Source of the DNA: an uncultured Corynebacterium sp.
GTDB taxonomy: Bacteria; Actinomycetota; Actinomycetes; Mycobacteriales; Mycobacteriaceae
Direction: 5' to 3'
Assembly: GCF_946222305.1 (NCBI RefSeq)
Contig: NZ_CAMIHZ010000015.1
Span: 1-53,447, forward strand
DNA: 53,447 nt
The translations under genes and the position numbers were made by a program. Below the pieces are notes generated by a model, which was given only the letters and a program-made list of their open reading frames with translations, searched no databases and was not told the DNA's origin. This document shows, piece after piece, positions 27,460-36,447 of the stretch (the stretch's first letter is position 1; each line of letters starts with the position of its first letter).

Positions 27460-28890
27460 CTACAGAATTTCACCCGGCGTATACCCCGCAGCCTGTGGAT
27501 AACGCTTCGTGACCTCGGCAATTCGGCGCAGTACCCGCTGCGTCTGGCTCTCTGCAGCTCCGATAAATGCGTGGCGATCAGCGAGCGCTTCATTCAATTG
27601 CTCCTCATTGAGTGGCAGTCGATTGTCAGCAGCCAGGCGCTGCACCAGATCCTGCTCGCCACCGTTTTCACGCATATTCAAAGCAACGGCAACCGCGTGT
27701 TCCTTAATAACTTCGTGCGCAGTCTCGCGCCCCACTCCAGCGCGCACAGCTGCCATTAAGATTCGGGTAGTCGCCAAGAACGGCAAGTAACGGTCCAGCT
27801 CCCGCTCAATCATCGCCGGGAAAGCTCCGAATTCATCCAAGACGGTCAGGAAAGTCTCACACATCCCATCGAAGGTGAAGAACGCATCGGGCAACGCCAC
27901 GCGACGAACCACTGAACAGAAAACGTCGCCTTCATTCCACTGCGCACCCGCCAGATCCGCAGCCATCGTCAAGTAACCACGCAGCAGCACTTGCATGCCA
28001 CCCACACGTTCACACGAACGCGCGTTCATCTTGTGTGGCATCGCGGAGGACCCAACTTGGCCTTCCTTGAACCCTTCCGTCACCGTCTCATTGCCCGCCA
28101 TCAGGCGGATCGTCATGGACAGAGAACTCATTGCAGCGCCCAACTCCACCAGAGCAGACAAAGCGTCCATATCCAAGCTGCGCGGGTAGACCTGTCCCAC
28201 CGAGTCGAACACGCGACGGAAACCAAGGTTGTCGGCGATCTTGGATTCCAAGCTGGCGAGCTTGTTCTCCTGTCCACCCAGCAAATCAAGCATGTCCTGG
28301 CTGGTGCCCATGGGCCCCTTGATACCACGTAGTGGATAGCGTCCCAGCAAGTCGTCGATGCGCTCCAAACCAATCAGCAACTCATCGGCCGCCGAGGCAA
28401 AACGCTTGCCCAACGTGGTGGCCTGGGCCGCGACGTTATGGGAACGGCCTGCCATAACCAGGCTCTCGTACTCGCCCGCACGCTTACCGATTCGCGCCAG
28501 CACCGCCACCGCCTTGTTCCGTGCGAGCTCCAGCGCGCGGTAGATCTGCAGCTGCTCGACGTTCTCGGTCAGATCGCGGGACGTCATTCCCTTGTGAATG
28601 TGCTCACTTCCAGCCAGATCATTGAACTCTTCGATCCGGGCCTTCACATCGTGGCGGGTGACCTTCTCCCGCTGCGCGATCGAGTCGAGGTCCACATTGT
28701 CAATGACCTCTTCGTAGCGCGCAATGGCGTCGGAAGGAACCTCCACACCCAGCTCCTGCTGGGCTTTCATCACGGCGATCCACAGCTGGCGCTCCATGAT
28801 GATTTTGTCTTCCGGCGACCAAATCGCGGTCATCTCCGGGGAGGCATAACGGTTTGCAAGGACATTGGAAATCTTCTTTTTCGCAGGCAC
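27460..28890 (-). CDS. purB: Adenylosuccinate lyase
   Basis: A 476-residue fumarase/aspartase-superfamily lyase acting twice in purine synthesis (SAICAR to AICAR; adenylosuccinate to AMP). The fumarate-lyase signature 'GSSAMPHKMNAR' is intact, and 'GMTSRDLTENVEQ' and 'AGRSHNVAAQATTLGKR' are typical of the family. I start at the GTG at 28890 ('VPAKKKISNVLANRY'), which matches the usual corynebacterial N-terminus; the open frame reaches 28986, next to the nei stop, but that part looks non-coding. Confidence 0.95.
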   Translation of the reverse strand: MPAKKKISNVLANRYASPEMTAIWSPEDKIIMERQLWIAVMKAQQELGVEVPSDAIARYEEVIDNVDLDSIAQREKVTRHDVKARIEEFNDLAGSEHIHKGMTSRDLTENVEQLQIYRALELARNKAVAVLARIGKRAGEYESLVMAGRSHNVAAQATTLGKRFASAADELLIGLERIDDLLGRYPLRGIKGPMGTSQDMLDLLGGQENKLASLESKIADNLGFRRVFDSVGQVYPRSLDMDALSALVELGAAMSSLSMTIRLMAGNETVTEGFKEGQVGSSAMPHKMNARSCERVGGMQVLLRGYLTMAADLAGAQWNEGDVFCSVVRRVALPDAFFTFDGMCETFLTVLDEFGAFPAMIERELDRYLPFLATTRILMAAVRAGVGRETAHEVIKEHAVAVALNMRENGGEQDLVQRLAADNRLPLNEEQLNEALADRHAFIGAAESQTQRVLRRIAEVTKRYPQAAGYTPGEIL

Positions 28891-28986
28891 GTCGCCATTA
28901 TCCCACAACTTCCCAACGCGCTTTTTCGCTCCCCTCTTCGCGTGCATTCCAGCCCGCGTCCGCGATTTTATCGGTGGCCTGCTCAC

Positions 28987-30036
28987 CTATTTCTGGCAGG
29001 TCGGACACCAAAAGAGGTTCCGCCCCTCCACTACGGCATGTTTCACTTCATGCCCGCACACCAGGCACGGCTGCCCCGCCCTGCGGTAGACGTACACCTC
29101 GCCACCGTGATCGTCTTCCCTCGGCGCTCTACCCATCGCTTCGGGCTGGTGCTGCTCGCGCACCGTATCGATCCGTCCGTGCTGCTCACCGTAGGCCATG
29201 AGCCGAACTAGGTCTTCCCAAATCTCTCCTTTTCTATCCGACGCCACGCTGCCCCGCGTCTCAGGGTTAATGCCTAGGCGAAACAGCACCTCGGCACGGT
29301 AGATATTGCCTACCCCGGCAAAGAATTTTTGGTCCATCAACAGGCTGGAAATGGTTCGGCGGCTGCGCCCCAAACGCCTGAACATGTCCTCCTTCAACTG
29401 GAGGTTCAATGGGTCCGCGGGGCGCAGCGGATCGGCTCCGAGCTTGCCGATCTCCGTTTCCATTTCCGCTCCCGTGATCAGCCGGCACCATTGCGGACCG
29501 CGCAGGTTTGCAGCAACGGGGTATTCAACTTCTCGGTCAGAACCCCCGTCGAAGCTTTGCGGAACTAAGGCTCCACCTAGCGAGTTGCCATTATCTACTC
29601 GAGAGTCGGTGTCCAGAAAGTAGTCGCCTAGCCACTTGTCATCCTCGTCCATTGGAGGGTCGTCGTCCTGTCGAAAGTCCGCGTCGTCCACTTGCAAAGC
29701 GCCCTCTTTCACTTGACTCACGCATCGATCGCTCTGCTGAGCTTCGTCGATCACCCTATGCAAGTGCAGACGAACCTGGCCCCAAGGAGAATCGGAATCG
29801 TAAGGCTCGAGCCTGAATGATCCAATCAGACCCAAATGGACGTGCACGATGTGTTGTGCGCCAAAGTCCAAGAACAAGTGCTTCCCCCAGGCACTTGCAT
29901 TATGCAGAATCCTGCCATCAAGCAGGGCCGCTTCGGAGGCGAAGCGGCCCTGCGGCGAACTAACCCGCATCGAATGGCCTGCGAAGTACTGGTTGAGGCG
30001 TCGCGCGAGCCGGTGAATCACATGACCTTCTGGCAT
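28987..30036 (-). CDS. Nei/Fpg-family DNA glycosylase with an acidic insertion
   Basis: A base-excision-repair bifunctional glycosylase/AP lyase. 'MPEGHVIH' supplies the catalytic Pro2 and Glu3, 'GKHLFLDF' the conserved lysine, and a C-terminal zinc finger is present (CLVC ... CPTC). It resembles actinobacterial Nei2 types, which remove oxidised pyrimidines. Length is 349 residues, longer than the usual ~260-290: about residues 94-168 form an acidic, low-complexity insert (Asp-rich) placed between 'GQVRLHLH' and 'LRGPQWCRLIT'. The catalytic ends are intact, so it is probably active. It lies between purB and purD, divided from purD by a repeat-containing spacer. Confidence 0.88.
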   Translation of the reverse strand: MPEGHVIHRLARRLNQYFAGHSMRVSSPQGRFASEAALLDGRILHNASAWGKHLFLDFGAQHIVHVHLGLIGSFRLEPYDSDSPWGQVRLHLHRVIDEAQQSDRCVSQVKEGALQVDDADFRQDDDPPMDEDDKWLGDYFLDTDSRVDNGNSLGGALVPQSFDGGSDREVEYPVAANLRGPQWCRLITGAEMETEIGKLGADPLRPADPLNLQLKEDMFRRLGRSRRTISSLLMDQKFFAGVGNIYRAEVLFRLGINPETRGSVASDRKGEIWEDLVRLMAYGEQHGRIDTVREQHQPEAMGRAPREDDHGGEVYVYRRAGQPCLVCGHEVKHAVVEGRNLFWCPTCQK

Positions 30037-30090
30037 ACCGGCAATTTAGCGAGGAACCCTCGCCCGATGTAAATCCGCTGCGAATTGTCA

Positions 30091-30158
30091 GCACGAAACC
30101 ACATGCAGCGCGCCACTGGTTCAAGCACCAAACCACATGCAACGCGCTACTGGCTTAG
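30091..30158. repeat. Two-copy 34-bp tandem direct repeat
   Basis: Bases 30091-30124 and 30125-30158 are two adjacent copies matching at 28 of 34 positions. Each contains 'AAACCACATGCA' and 'CGCGC'. It lies in the spacer upstream of nei on the minus strand, downstream of purD. Confidence 0.7.
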
Positions 30159-30219
30159 GCACAGAGCCTTCTCGCAGTGAGCTCTCAATCCACGCGCAAG
30201 GCCGGGTGGCCGCGCTCCG

Positions 30220-31476
30220 CTAAACGGAGATCCGTCCTTCAACCGCCGGAAGGGCAATGTCCCGACGGAAGTGTCCACCCGGCAGATTCACGGTGTCCAT
30301 GACACGGTAGGCGTTATCGCGGGCTTCCTCCAGCGTCGCGCCAGAACCGATGACATTGATGACGCGCCCACCAGAGGAGACCAACTTGCCATCCTTCTCG
30401 GCTACACCGGCCGCACGAATTCCCTTGGATTCGCTACCCGCATCAGCACCACTGATGACCTCGCCGGTCTTGGGGGATTCTGGGTAACCCTCAGCAGCCA
30501 ACACGACTGTGAGCGCGTAACCGTCCTTCCACTCCAGCTCTGGCAGGGACTCCAATTCGCCCCGCGCGACTGCGTTAAGCACTCCACCCAGCGGGGTCTT
30601 TAGCAACTCCAGCACAGCCTGGGTCTCGGGATCCCCGAAACGGCAGTTGAACTCCACGACCGATGGACCATTCTTGCCCCACGCCAGCCCGGCGTACAGC
30701 AAACCGTTGAACGGAACTCCATCCTCCACCATCTGCTTGGCTACTGGGCGGCAAACTTCATCGACTATGCGCTGCACCCCGTCTTCGGGCAACCACGGCA
30801 GCGGAGTGTAGGCACCCATACCACCGGTATTTGGACCCTCATCGTTTTCACCCACCCGCTTATGGTCTTGGGCGGGCAGCAGTGGGACGACAGTTTCCCC
30901 GTCGACGAAGCAGAACAGGGATACCTCAGGACCGTCGAGGAAGGTCTCCAACAAGACCGGATTGCCACCGTCATGAACTGCCTTGATGTGAGCTACAGCT
31001 GCCTCGCGATCGTCCGTAACGACCACGCCCTTTCCACCGGCGAGGCCATCGTCTTTGACGACGTACATGGGGCCGAAGTTGTTCAACGCGGCGTCGATAT
31101 CAGAACCGGAAGCACCAACTGGCACCGACTTGGCCTGAGCCGTAGCAACCCCGGCGCGTGCTATGACGTCCTTCGCGAAGGCCTTTGAACCTTCAATTTT
31201 AGCGGCCTGCTTGGACGGACCGAAGACTGCGAAACCGGCCTCGCGGAGATCATCTGCAACTCCGGCAACCAAGGGGATTTCGGGGCCGATAACAATCAGG
31301 TCTGCCTGAATGCTCTTAGCCAACTCAACCGCATCGCCAGCCGGGTGCAAGGTGGCAATGGCAGCCATGCCGGCATTACCGGGGCTAACGTGGACCTCCA
31401 TTACGGAAGGATCCTGGGACAGGGAATAAGCCAATGCGTGCTCGCGGGCACCGTTTCCGATCACAAGAATGCGCAT
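30220..31476 (-). CDS. purD: Phosphoribosylamine-glycine ligase
   Basis: A 418-residue GAR synthetase (step 2: phosphoribosylamine + glycine + ATP). The start 'MRILVIGNGAREHALA' is the classic PurD N-terminus, and the ATP-grasp part shows 'VVKDDGLAGGKGVVV' and 'EFNCRFGDPETQ'. The ATG at 31476 is used; seven upstream residues of open frame look non-coding. It is divergent from the HIT gene with a 54-base spacer. Confidence 0.96.
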   Translation of the reverse strand: MRILVIGNGAREHALAYSLSQDPSVMEVHVSPGNAGMAAIATLHPAGDAVELAKSIQADLIVIGPEIPLVAGVADDLREAGFAVFGPSKQAAKIEGSKAFAKDVIARAGVATAQAKSVPVGASGSDIDAALNNFGPMYVVKDDGLAGGKGVVVTDDREAAVAHIKAVHDGGNPVLLETFLDGPEVSLFCFVDGETVVPLLPAQDHKRVGENDEGPNTGGMGAYTPLPWLPEDGVQRIVDEVCRPVAKQMVEDGVPFNGLLYAGLAWGKNGPSVVEFNCRFGDPETQAVLELLKTPLGGVLNAVARGELESLPELEWKDGYALTVVLAAEGYPESPKTGEVISGADAGSESKGIRAAGVAEKDGKLVSSGGRVINVIGSGATLEEARDNAYRVMDTVNLPGGHFRRDIALPAVEGRISV

Positions 31477-31530
31477 GTTGAGTAGTTTACCCACCACACG
31501 ATCCTCGGTCCGGCGCTACCATCGGGAACC

Positions 31531-31947
31531 ATGACGAGCGTATTCACCAAGATCATTAACGGAGAGCTGCCGGGCCAGTTCGTGTACCGCGATGACAAGG
31601 TCGTGGCTTTCCTCACCATCGAACCCGTCGCTTATGGTCACACCCTGGTGGTGCCGGTTGAAGAAGTTGATCGCTGGACGGACATGGATCCTGCTCTGTG
31701 GGCTCATTGCAATGAAGTGGCCCAGAAGGTCGGCCAGGCAATCATCGAAGTTTTCGGTTCCCCACGCGCTGGCTACCTAATCGCAGGCTTCGAAGTTCCG
31801 CACGCTCATATCCACGTTTTCCCCGCCTCTGACATGTCCGGATACTCCCTGGCCAACGTCATGAAAATGGACGAAACCGATCCGGACAAGATGGACGAGA
31901 CTGCCGATAAGATTCGGGCGGCGCTCGGAACCACGGATGTGAAGTAA
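31531..31947 (+). CDS. HIT-family nucleotide-binding protein
   Basis: A 138-residue histidine-triad protein. The catalytic triad motif is 'PHAHIHVFP', and 'FLTIEPVAYGHTLVVP' is the usual core strand-helix. HIT proteins hydrolyse nucleoside phosphoramidates or adenylated compounds; this one is close to actinobacterial Hint-like proteins. The ATG at 31531 has only a weak GGGAA upstream. It starts divergently from purD and is followed 44 bases later by an alpha/beta hydrolase. Confidence 0.92.
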   Translation: MTSVFTKIINGELPGQFVYRDDKVVAFLTIEPVAYGHTLVVPVEEVDRWTDMDPALWAHCNEVAQKVGQAIIEVFGSPRAGYLIAGFEVPHAHIHVFPASDMSGYSLANVMKMDETDPDKMDETADKIRAALGTTDVK

Positions 31948-31991
31948 CCCAGCACTTCACCTGAGCAATCCAAGGAATTTCCCTAGGACTG

Positions 31992-33227
31992 ATGAGCCCA
32001 AAGCCCCGCCCCTACCCCATCGAAGACGACGAACCAGACGACGACCTCGTGCTGGAACCAGACTGGTCGGATCCCGAGTTCTCTGATGCAGCTGCAGGTA
32101 TCGAAAATCCCGAATCAGCCCACGATCCTAGAGCTATCGATGCCACTGAGCAATCGGTCGGCACCGATACAGACTCCACGGATGAACTCGATGGCACTCC
32201 TCCCGGTGATCTCACGGCCGAGGACGTTGGCGAGCCGCAGCTTTCTGCCCCCGACGCCCCCCTGCTCGACAAGTCAGAACGCAACTGGTTCGCCCGTCTT
32301 TCCTACGGTGTGGCTTCCACGGGCCGGTTCATTTACGACATCCCCGGAAACCTCGGGGTCACCCGCCCCTCGCTGCCGCAGCTACGCGGGGCGATTCCAG
32401 ATCCACCGTTGGGCGCACGCCAAGTATCCCACGGTTATGCCGACGATCTGTGGCAAGCCCGTCCCACGCTGAACCGCCCTTATCCCGTGGTACTGATCCA
32501 CGGAACGATTAGCTCGAAAAACGTGTGGCAGAACTTGGTGCTGCGATTACGCAATGATGATTTCGTGGTGTTCTGCCCCGACTACGGCGTGCACGGAACG
32601 CAGGATATTCCCACGTCAGCACAGGATATCGGCGCCTATATCGAACAGGTTCTCTCCGCGACTGGCGCTGAGGCCGTGGATATTGTGGGGCACTCGCAAG
32701 GTGGGTTGCTGGCTCGGTATTGGATCAATGAACTCGGTGGGGAGGACTATGTGCACCACCTCATCAGCCTGGGTTCCCCGCACCAAGGCACCACGTTACT
32801 GGGCATGCTGGGCAATTTGCTGACTTCTGAAACCACTCAACGAATGGCCGCGGCAACGATCCGGCGGGTTTTCGGAGCTGCTGGAATGCAGCAGGTTATC
32901 GGCTCCCCCGTGCTGGAAACTCTGGCTGCCAGCCCAGACACGCGGCCAATGATTCGATATACCAACTTCGCAACTCGCAACGATTCGACGGTTGTGCCGC
33001 ACGAAAACGCGTTCTTGTCCACGGAGGACTCGAAACTGGTGGAAAATGTTTTTGTGCAAGACGTTGGCGTCGGTAAATGTAAGCACGAAGAAATGCCCAG
33101 CAACCCAGCCATCCAAGAGTTAGTCCACGAAACTCTACTGCAAGCGCTGCGCGAGGACGACGAACTGGATGAGCAGATGGACCTAGATGAGCAAAAGGAC
33201 CTGGATGAACAGATGGACGGGGAGTGA
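31992..33227 (+). CDS. Alpha/beta-hydrolase (lipase/esterase-like) with acidic N- and C-terminal extensions
   Basis: A 411-residue putative lipase. The core (about residues 155-385) shows 'PVVLIHGTISSKNVWQNLV' and the nucleophile elbow 'DIVGHSQGGLL' (Ser), characteristic of triacylglycerol lipase-like hydrolases. About 95 N-terminal residues are Asp/Glu/Ser/Pro-rich, and the C-terminus ends in an acidic repeat LDEQxD x3. No signal peptide or membrane segment, so it is cytoplasmic by sequence. It overlaps the next hydrolase by four bases (GTGA), so the two are cotranslated. Substrate unknown. Confidence 0.8.
   Translation: MSPKPRPYPIEDDEPDDDLVLEPDWSDPEFSDAAAGIENPESAHDPRAIDATEQSVGTDTDSTDELDGTPPGDLTAEDVGEPQLSAPDAPLLDKSERNWFARLSYGVASTGRFIYDIPGNLGVTRPSLPQLRGAIPDPPLGARQVSHGYADDLWQARPTLNRPYPVVLIHGTISSKNVWQNLVLRLRNDDFVVFCPDYGVHGTQDIPTSAQDIGAYIEQVLSATGAEAVDIVGHSQGGLLARYWINELGGEDYVHHLISLGSPHQGTTLLGMLGNLLTSETTQRMAAATIRRVFGAAGMQQVIGSPVLETLAASPDTRPMIRYTNFATRNDSTVVPHENAFLSTEDSKLVENVFVQDVGVGKCKHEEMPSNPAIQELVHETLLQALREDDELDEQMDLDEQKDLDEQMDGE
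33165..33218 (+). repeat. Three-copy 18-bp coding repeat (LDEQxD)
   Basis: Three tandem 18-base units encode LDEQMD, LDEQKD and LDEQMD at the C-terminus of the first hydrolase. Copies differ by a few bases. Confidence 0.85.
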
Positions 33228-34039
33228 GATCGGTGAAGGAGCCTGAGCGTCGCTCGATCTTTTCCTACGTCCCGGACCTAGGCCACTGGGAAGAATCGCC
33301 CACATACATTATGAGTCGGCGCGAGCCGCGGCCCGTGGTGGTGGTTCACGGCACGGTCGGCGGCAGGGGTAATTTCAATCGGTTGGTGCCGTACCTGCGC
33401 TCCACCTACGACGGCCGCACCCGGCGCGTGTTTAGCGTGAGCTACGGCGATAATGGCACTAAGGCGCTCAACGGTTCCATTGAAGAAATCGAGGACCAGC
33501 TGCTGGAATTACATGAGCTGACGAGGTCGCCCACTTTTGATTTGGTCGCGCACTCGCAGGGCGGTTTGTTGTCGCTGGCTGTGGCATCACGGCCGCGAGC
33601 TGGGCGTTTCGTTCATCACATCGTGGGCTTGGGCGCCGATTTTAGGGGTGTGCGGATGCCGTGGTCGGGCAGGCCCAGTGCCGACGCCGCGCTGCGCATT
33701 GTGGATGCCTTGGCTGGGCCCGCGTTCGCCCAGCAGATCGTTGGGTCCCCGGAGTTGACCGCGGTGTTGCACCAGACTGCCACGTGCACCGTGCCCGTCA
33801 CGCAGATTGCCACGAAGTACGATCGCACTGTTCCGCTGGAAGCAGCATTCGCCCTGGCGGACGATAACGAGTGGACAGGTACGCCTGCCCACCCCGGGCC
33901 CTTGCGGTTGATATTAGTGCAGCGGTACTACCCAGATCTTGAGGTGGCGCACAATATGTTGGTGCGCAACCGAAAGGTCGCCGGGCTGGTTAAGCATGCT
34001 CTGGAGCATCCGCCGCAGCGGAAGGCAGCACAACAGTAA
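33224..34039 (+). CDS. Second alpha/beta-hydrolase (lipase-like)
   Basis: A 271-residue hydrolase with 'PVVVVHGTVGGRGNFNRLVPYL' (oxyanion segment) and the nucleophile elbow 'DLVAHSQGGLLSLA' (Ser). It is a paralogue-like partner of the preceding gene, though the two are not close copies. The GTG at 33224 overlaps the previous stop; a second GTG at 33233 is better spaced from GGGGAG at 33219-33224 and could be the true start. No signal peptide. Its 3' end overlaps the histidine-kinase gene by 50 bases on the other strand. Substrate unknown. Confidence 0.8.
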   Translation: MRSVKEPERRSIFSYVPDLGHWEESPTYIMSRREPRPVVVVHGTVGGRGNFNRLVPYLRSTYDGRTRRVFSVSYGDNGTKALNGSIEEIEDQLLELHELTRSPTFDLVAHSQGGLLSLAVASRPRAGRFVHHIVGLGADFRGVRMPWSGRPSADAALRIVDALAGPAFAQQIVGSPELTAVLHQTATCTVPVTQIATKYDRTVPLEAAFALADDNEWTGTPAHPGPLRLILVQRYYPDLEVAHNMLVRNRKVAGLVKHALEHPPQRKAAQQ

Positions 34040-35567
34040 AGCTGGTGCCATGCCCTTCGCTGCTGGTGACATCAATGGTGCCACCATGGGCTTCGACGAG
34101 CGACTTCACGATGGATAGTCCCAAGCCGGATCCACCGGATGCGCGGGATCGGGAAACATCGGGGCGGTAGAAGCGCTCAAACAGGTGCGGCAAATCCGTT
34201 TCGGATATGCCACGACCGTCATCCTTAACTTCTATGGCGACCTGATTGTTGGCTTCGGAGAGATTGATCTGCACCTTCGCGTCCTCGCCGCCGTGGCGAA
34301 GCGCGTTGGTAAGCAGGTTGCCTACGACTTGGTGTAGTCGGTTGGCATCCCCGATGACTACTGGGATATCGCCGCACTTATTGTTGACGGTGATCTGACG
34401 CCCTGGGAAGCCCGCGCGTGCGGAATCGGCGGAATGCAGGACAAGCTCTAGAAGGTCCACGCGATCTTGCTTCAGCGGGCGGCCCTCGTCCATGCGCACT
34501 AGGGCGAGCAGGTCTTCCACCAGCAGGGACATGCGTCCGGCTTCCTCTGAAATGCGTTCGATAACCATGCCGGCGTCATCCGTAGCACCCGATTGGTAGA
34601 GCTCGGCGTAACCGCGAACTGACGTCAACGGCGTACGGAGTTCATGCGAGGCATCACCGATGAAACGGCGCATCGAGGCTTCGGAGCGACGTGCTTGGCG
34701 CTCCGAGTTCTCCACGTAATTGAATGCGCCCTGAATTTGGGTGAGCATGCGGTTAAGGGCTTGGGAAAGCGCGCCAACCTCAGTGTTTGGCGACCATTTC
34801 GGCACGCGCTGTTCCAGATGACCGCGAGAGATCAGCGATGCTGTGTGTTCCACTTGGTTCAGTGGTTTCAACGCACGGCGAACGATGTACATACTTGCCA
34901 CAACAATGGCCGCCAATGCGATGAGGCCGATGATGATTTGCAGTGCGATGAGGCGCGTAATGGTGTGTTCTTCGTCTGCCAGTGGCAGCGCCACGATGGT
35001 GACGGTCCCGTCTTGGTTCCGTACGCTCGCTGCCCGCCATGCAGTGGTAGAGGCACTACCTGCCCGCGCACTCACCGTGGTGGGAGCAGTAGGCCGTTCG
35101 AGACCACGGATTTCCGGTTTGGACTCGTTTACGCTGTTGAATTGCTCGTAGGCAACAGGGCCGTCGACGACGAGAACGTAGAAGTCACTGGGTGGGCGTT
35201 CAACGTCACTCTTGCTGGGGTATGACCCAAGCAAGCCGCCGGAGTCTGACCCCTCCGGGGTATTTTCCGAATTAGTGTCGCTGGGCTTACTCAATCCCCC
35301 GTAGGTCGAGGTGCTGCTGCTTGTGGTGCGGTGCGCCCAAGTTTCCGTTGCGTTCGCCAGCTGATCGTCAACGCGCTGGATCATAAAACGCTGGAGAGTG
35401 GAGGTCACCACAGCGCTGGAGATGGTCAAACCAACTCCAGCTAGGGCGGTGATGACCACCACCAACGAGATTCGCAATGGGTAGTGGGACAGAAAGTGCC
35501 CCGCGAAATTCTTACGGGGTGGTTCTACCTTGACCGCCGTTCCCATGCGCGGGTCGTTATAGGTCAC
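33990..35567 (-). CDS. Sensor histidine kinase
   Basis: A 525-residue membrane kinase. Two helices (about residues 28-52 and 210-234) bracket an extracytoplasmic domain rich in Ser/Thr; HAMP follows, then the H-box 'DASHELRTPLTSVRGYAEL' with phospho-acceptor His308, N-box 'NLLTNALRHGG', G1 'DDGRGIS' and G2 'GSGLGLSIVK'. It resembles the TrcS/PrrB type; signal unknown. The GTG at 35567 is supported by GGAG seven bases upstream. It lies 117 bases downstream of its response regulator on the same strand and probably shares its mRNA. Confidence 0.93.
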   Translation of the reverse strand: MTYNDPRMGTAVKVEPPRKNFAGHFLSHYPLRISLVVVITALAGVGLTISSAVVTSTLQRFMIQRVDDQLANATETWAHRTTSSSTSTYGGLSKPSDTNSENTPEGSDSGGLLGSYPSKSDVERPPSDFYVLVVDGPVAYEQFNSVNESKPEIRGLERPTAPTTVSARAGSASTTAWRAASVRNQDGTVTIVALPLADEEHTITRLIALQIIIGLIALAAIVVASMYIVRRALKPLNQVEHTASLISRGHLEQRVPKWSPNTEVGALSQALNRMLTQIQGAFNYVENSERQARRSEASMRRFIGDASHELRTPLTSVRGYAELYQSGATDDAGMVIERISEEAGRMSLLVEDLLALVRMDEGRPLKQDRVDLLELVLHSADSARAGFPGRQITVNNKCGDIPVVIGDANRLHQVVGNLLTNALRHGGEDAKVQINLSEANNQVAIEVKDDGRGISETDLPHLFERFYRPDVSRSRASGGSGLGLSIVKSLVEAHGGTIDVTSSEGHGTSFTVVLPSAAADAPEHA

Positions 35568-35684
35568 AAGTTCTCCGAGTGAAATGTACAGGAAGTTACG
35601 TGCGCAAGTAGAAGGGCTTGCATGCTGCTACCTAGGTGCGTGAGAAGGTGCGAGACCACCCGGGTCTGCAGACCAGGCGGTTTT

Positions 35685-36386
35685 CTAGGTGCGTGGCTTA
35701 CGCAGTACGTATCCCACGCCACGAACGGTGTGGATCAGGCGTGGCTCATCGGTATCAATTTTGCGGCGAAGGTAGGAAACATAGGACTCGACGACGTTGC
35801 CATCGCCACCGAAGTCGTAGTTCCACACGTGGTCAAGGATCTTGGCCTTGCTGAGCACTACCTCGGCATTCACCATGAGGTAACGCAGCAGTTTAAACTC
35901 GGTCGGCGACAGGTCTACCACCTTGCCGGCCTTAGTGACTTCGTGCATGTCGTCATCGAGCGTCAGATCCTCGTAGGTGATGACGCTCGATTCCCTTTCA
36001 TCCTCTGGGGAAACTCGGCGCAGGATGACGCGCAAGCGCGTGATGACCTCTTCCAAGCTGAAGGGCTTCGTCACATAGTCGTCGGCACCGATGGTCAGTC
36101 CGTGAATGCGGTCTTCCACGCCGTCTTTCGCAGTGAGGAAGATCGCCGGGGCATCGTGCCCCTGAGCGCGCAGTTTATTCAGAAGGGTGAACCCATCCAT
36201 TCCTGGCATCATGACGTCCAGAATGAAAGCGTCTGGCTGGTAATCCTTCACGATGTCCAGCGCTGCTTGACCGCTGTTAGCGGTTTCAACGTCGAAGCCT
36301 TGGAATTTGAGACTTACCTTGAGTAAGTCGGAGATATTGGATTCATCATCAACCACTAGAACTTTGGTTGGTGCGTTATTCGGCAT
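35685..36386 (-). CDS. OmpR/PhoB-family response regulator
   Basis: A 233-residue regulator partner of the kinase. The receiver domain has the acidic pair 'VDDE', the phosphorylation site Asp57 in 'FILDVMMPG' and the Lys in 'YVTKPFS'; the C-terminal winged helix shows 'LSPTEFKLLRYLM' and 'GVGYVLR'. I start at the ATG at 36386 ('MPNNAPTKVLVVDDE'), eight bases after AGGA; an ATG at 36392 is two codons upstream. The frame stays open far upstream (to 37301), across the L,D-transpeptidase gene on the other strand, and is excluded. A perfect palindrome lies 50-61 bases upstream of its start (36436-36447). Confidence 0.93.
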   Translation of the reverse strand: MPNNAPTKVLVVDDESNISDLLKVSLKFQGFDVETANSGQAALDIVKDYQPDAFILDVMMPGMDGFTLLNKLRAQGHDAPAIFLTAKDGVEDRIHGLTIGADDYVTKPFSLEEVITRLRVILRRVSPEDERESSVITYEDLTLDDDMHEVTKAGKVVDLSPTEFKLLRYLMVNAEVVLSKAKILDHVWNYDFGGDGNVVESYVSYLRRKIDTDEPRLIHTVRGVGYVLRKPRT

Positions 36387-36435
36387 GGTCATGTTCCTCA
36401 TTGTTGTCCAGCGAATATCGTCCGCCCTGTAGGTT

Positions 36436-36447
36436 AACTGTACAGTT
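36436..36447. promoter_or_regulatory. Perfect 12-bp palindrome between response regulator and L,D-transpeptidase genes
   Basis: AACTGTACAGTT is fully self-complementary and lies between the divergent response-regulator gene (start 36386) and the L,D-transpeptidase gene (start 36621). It could be the operator by which the regulator controls itself or its neighbour. Confidence 0.45.
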
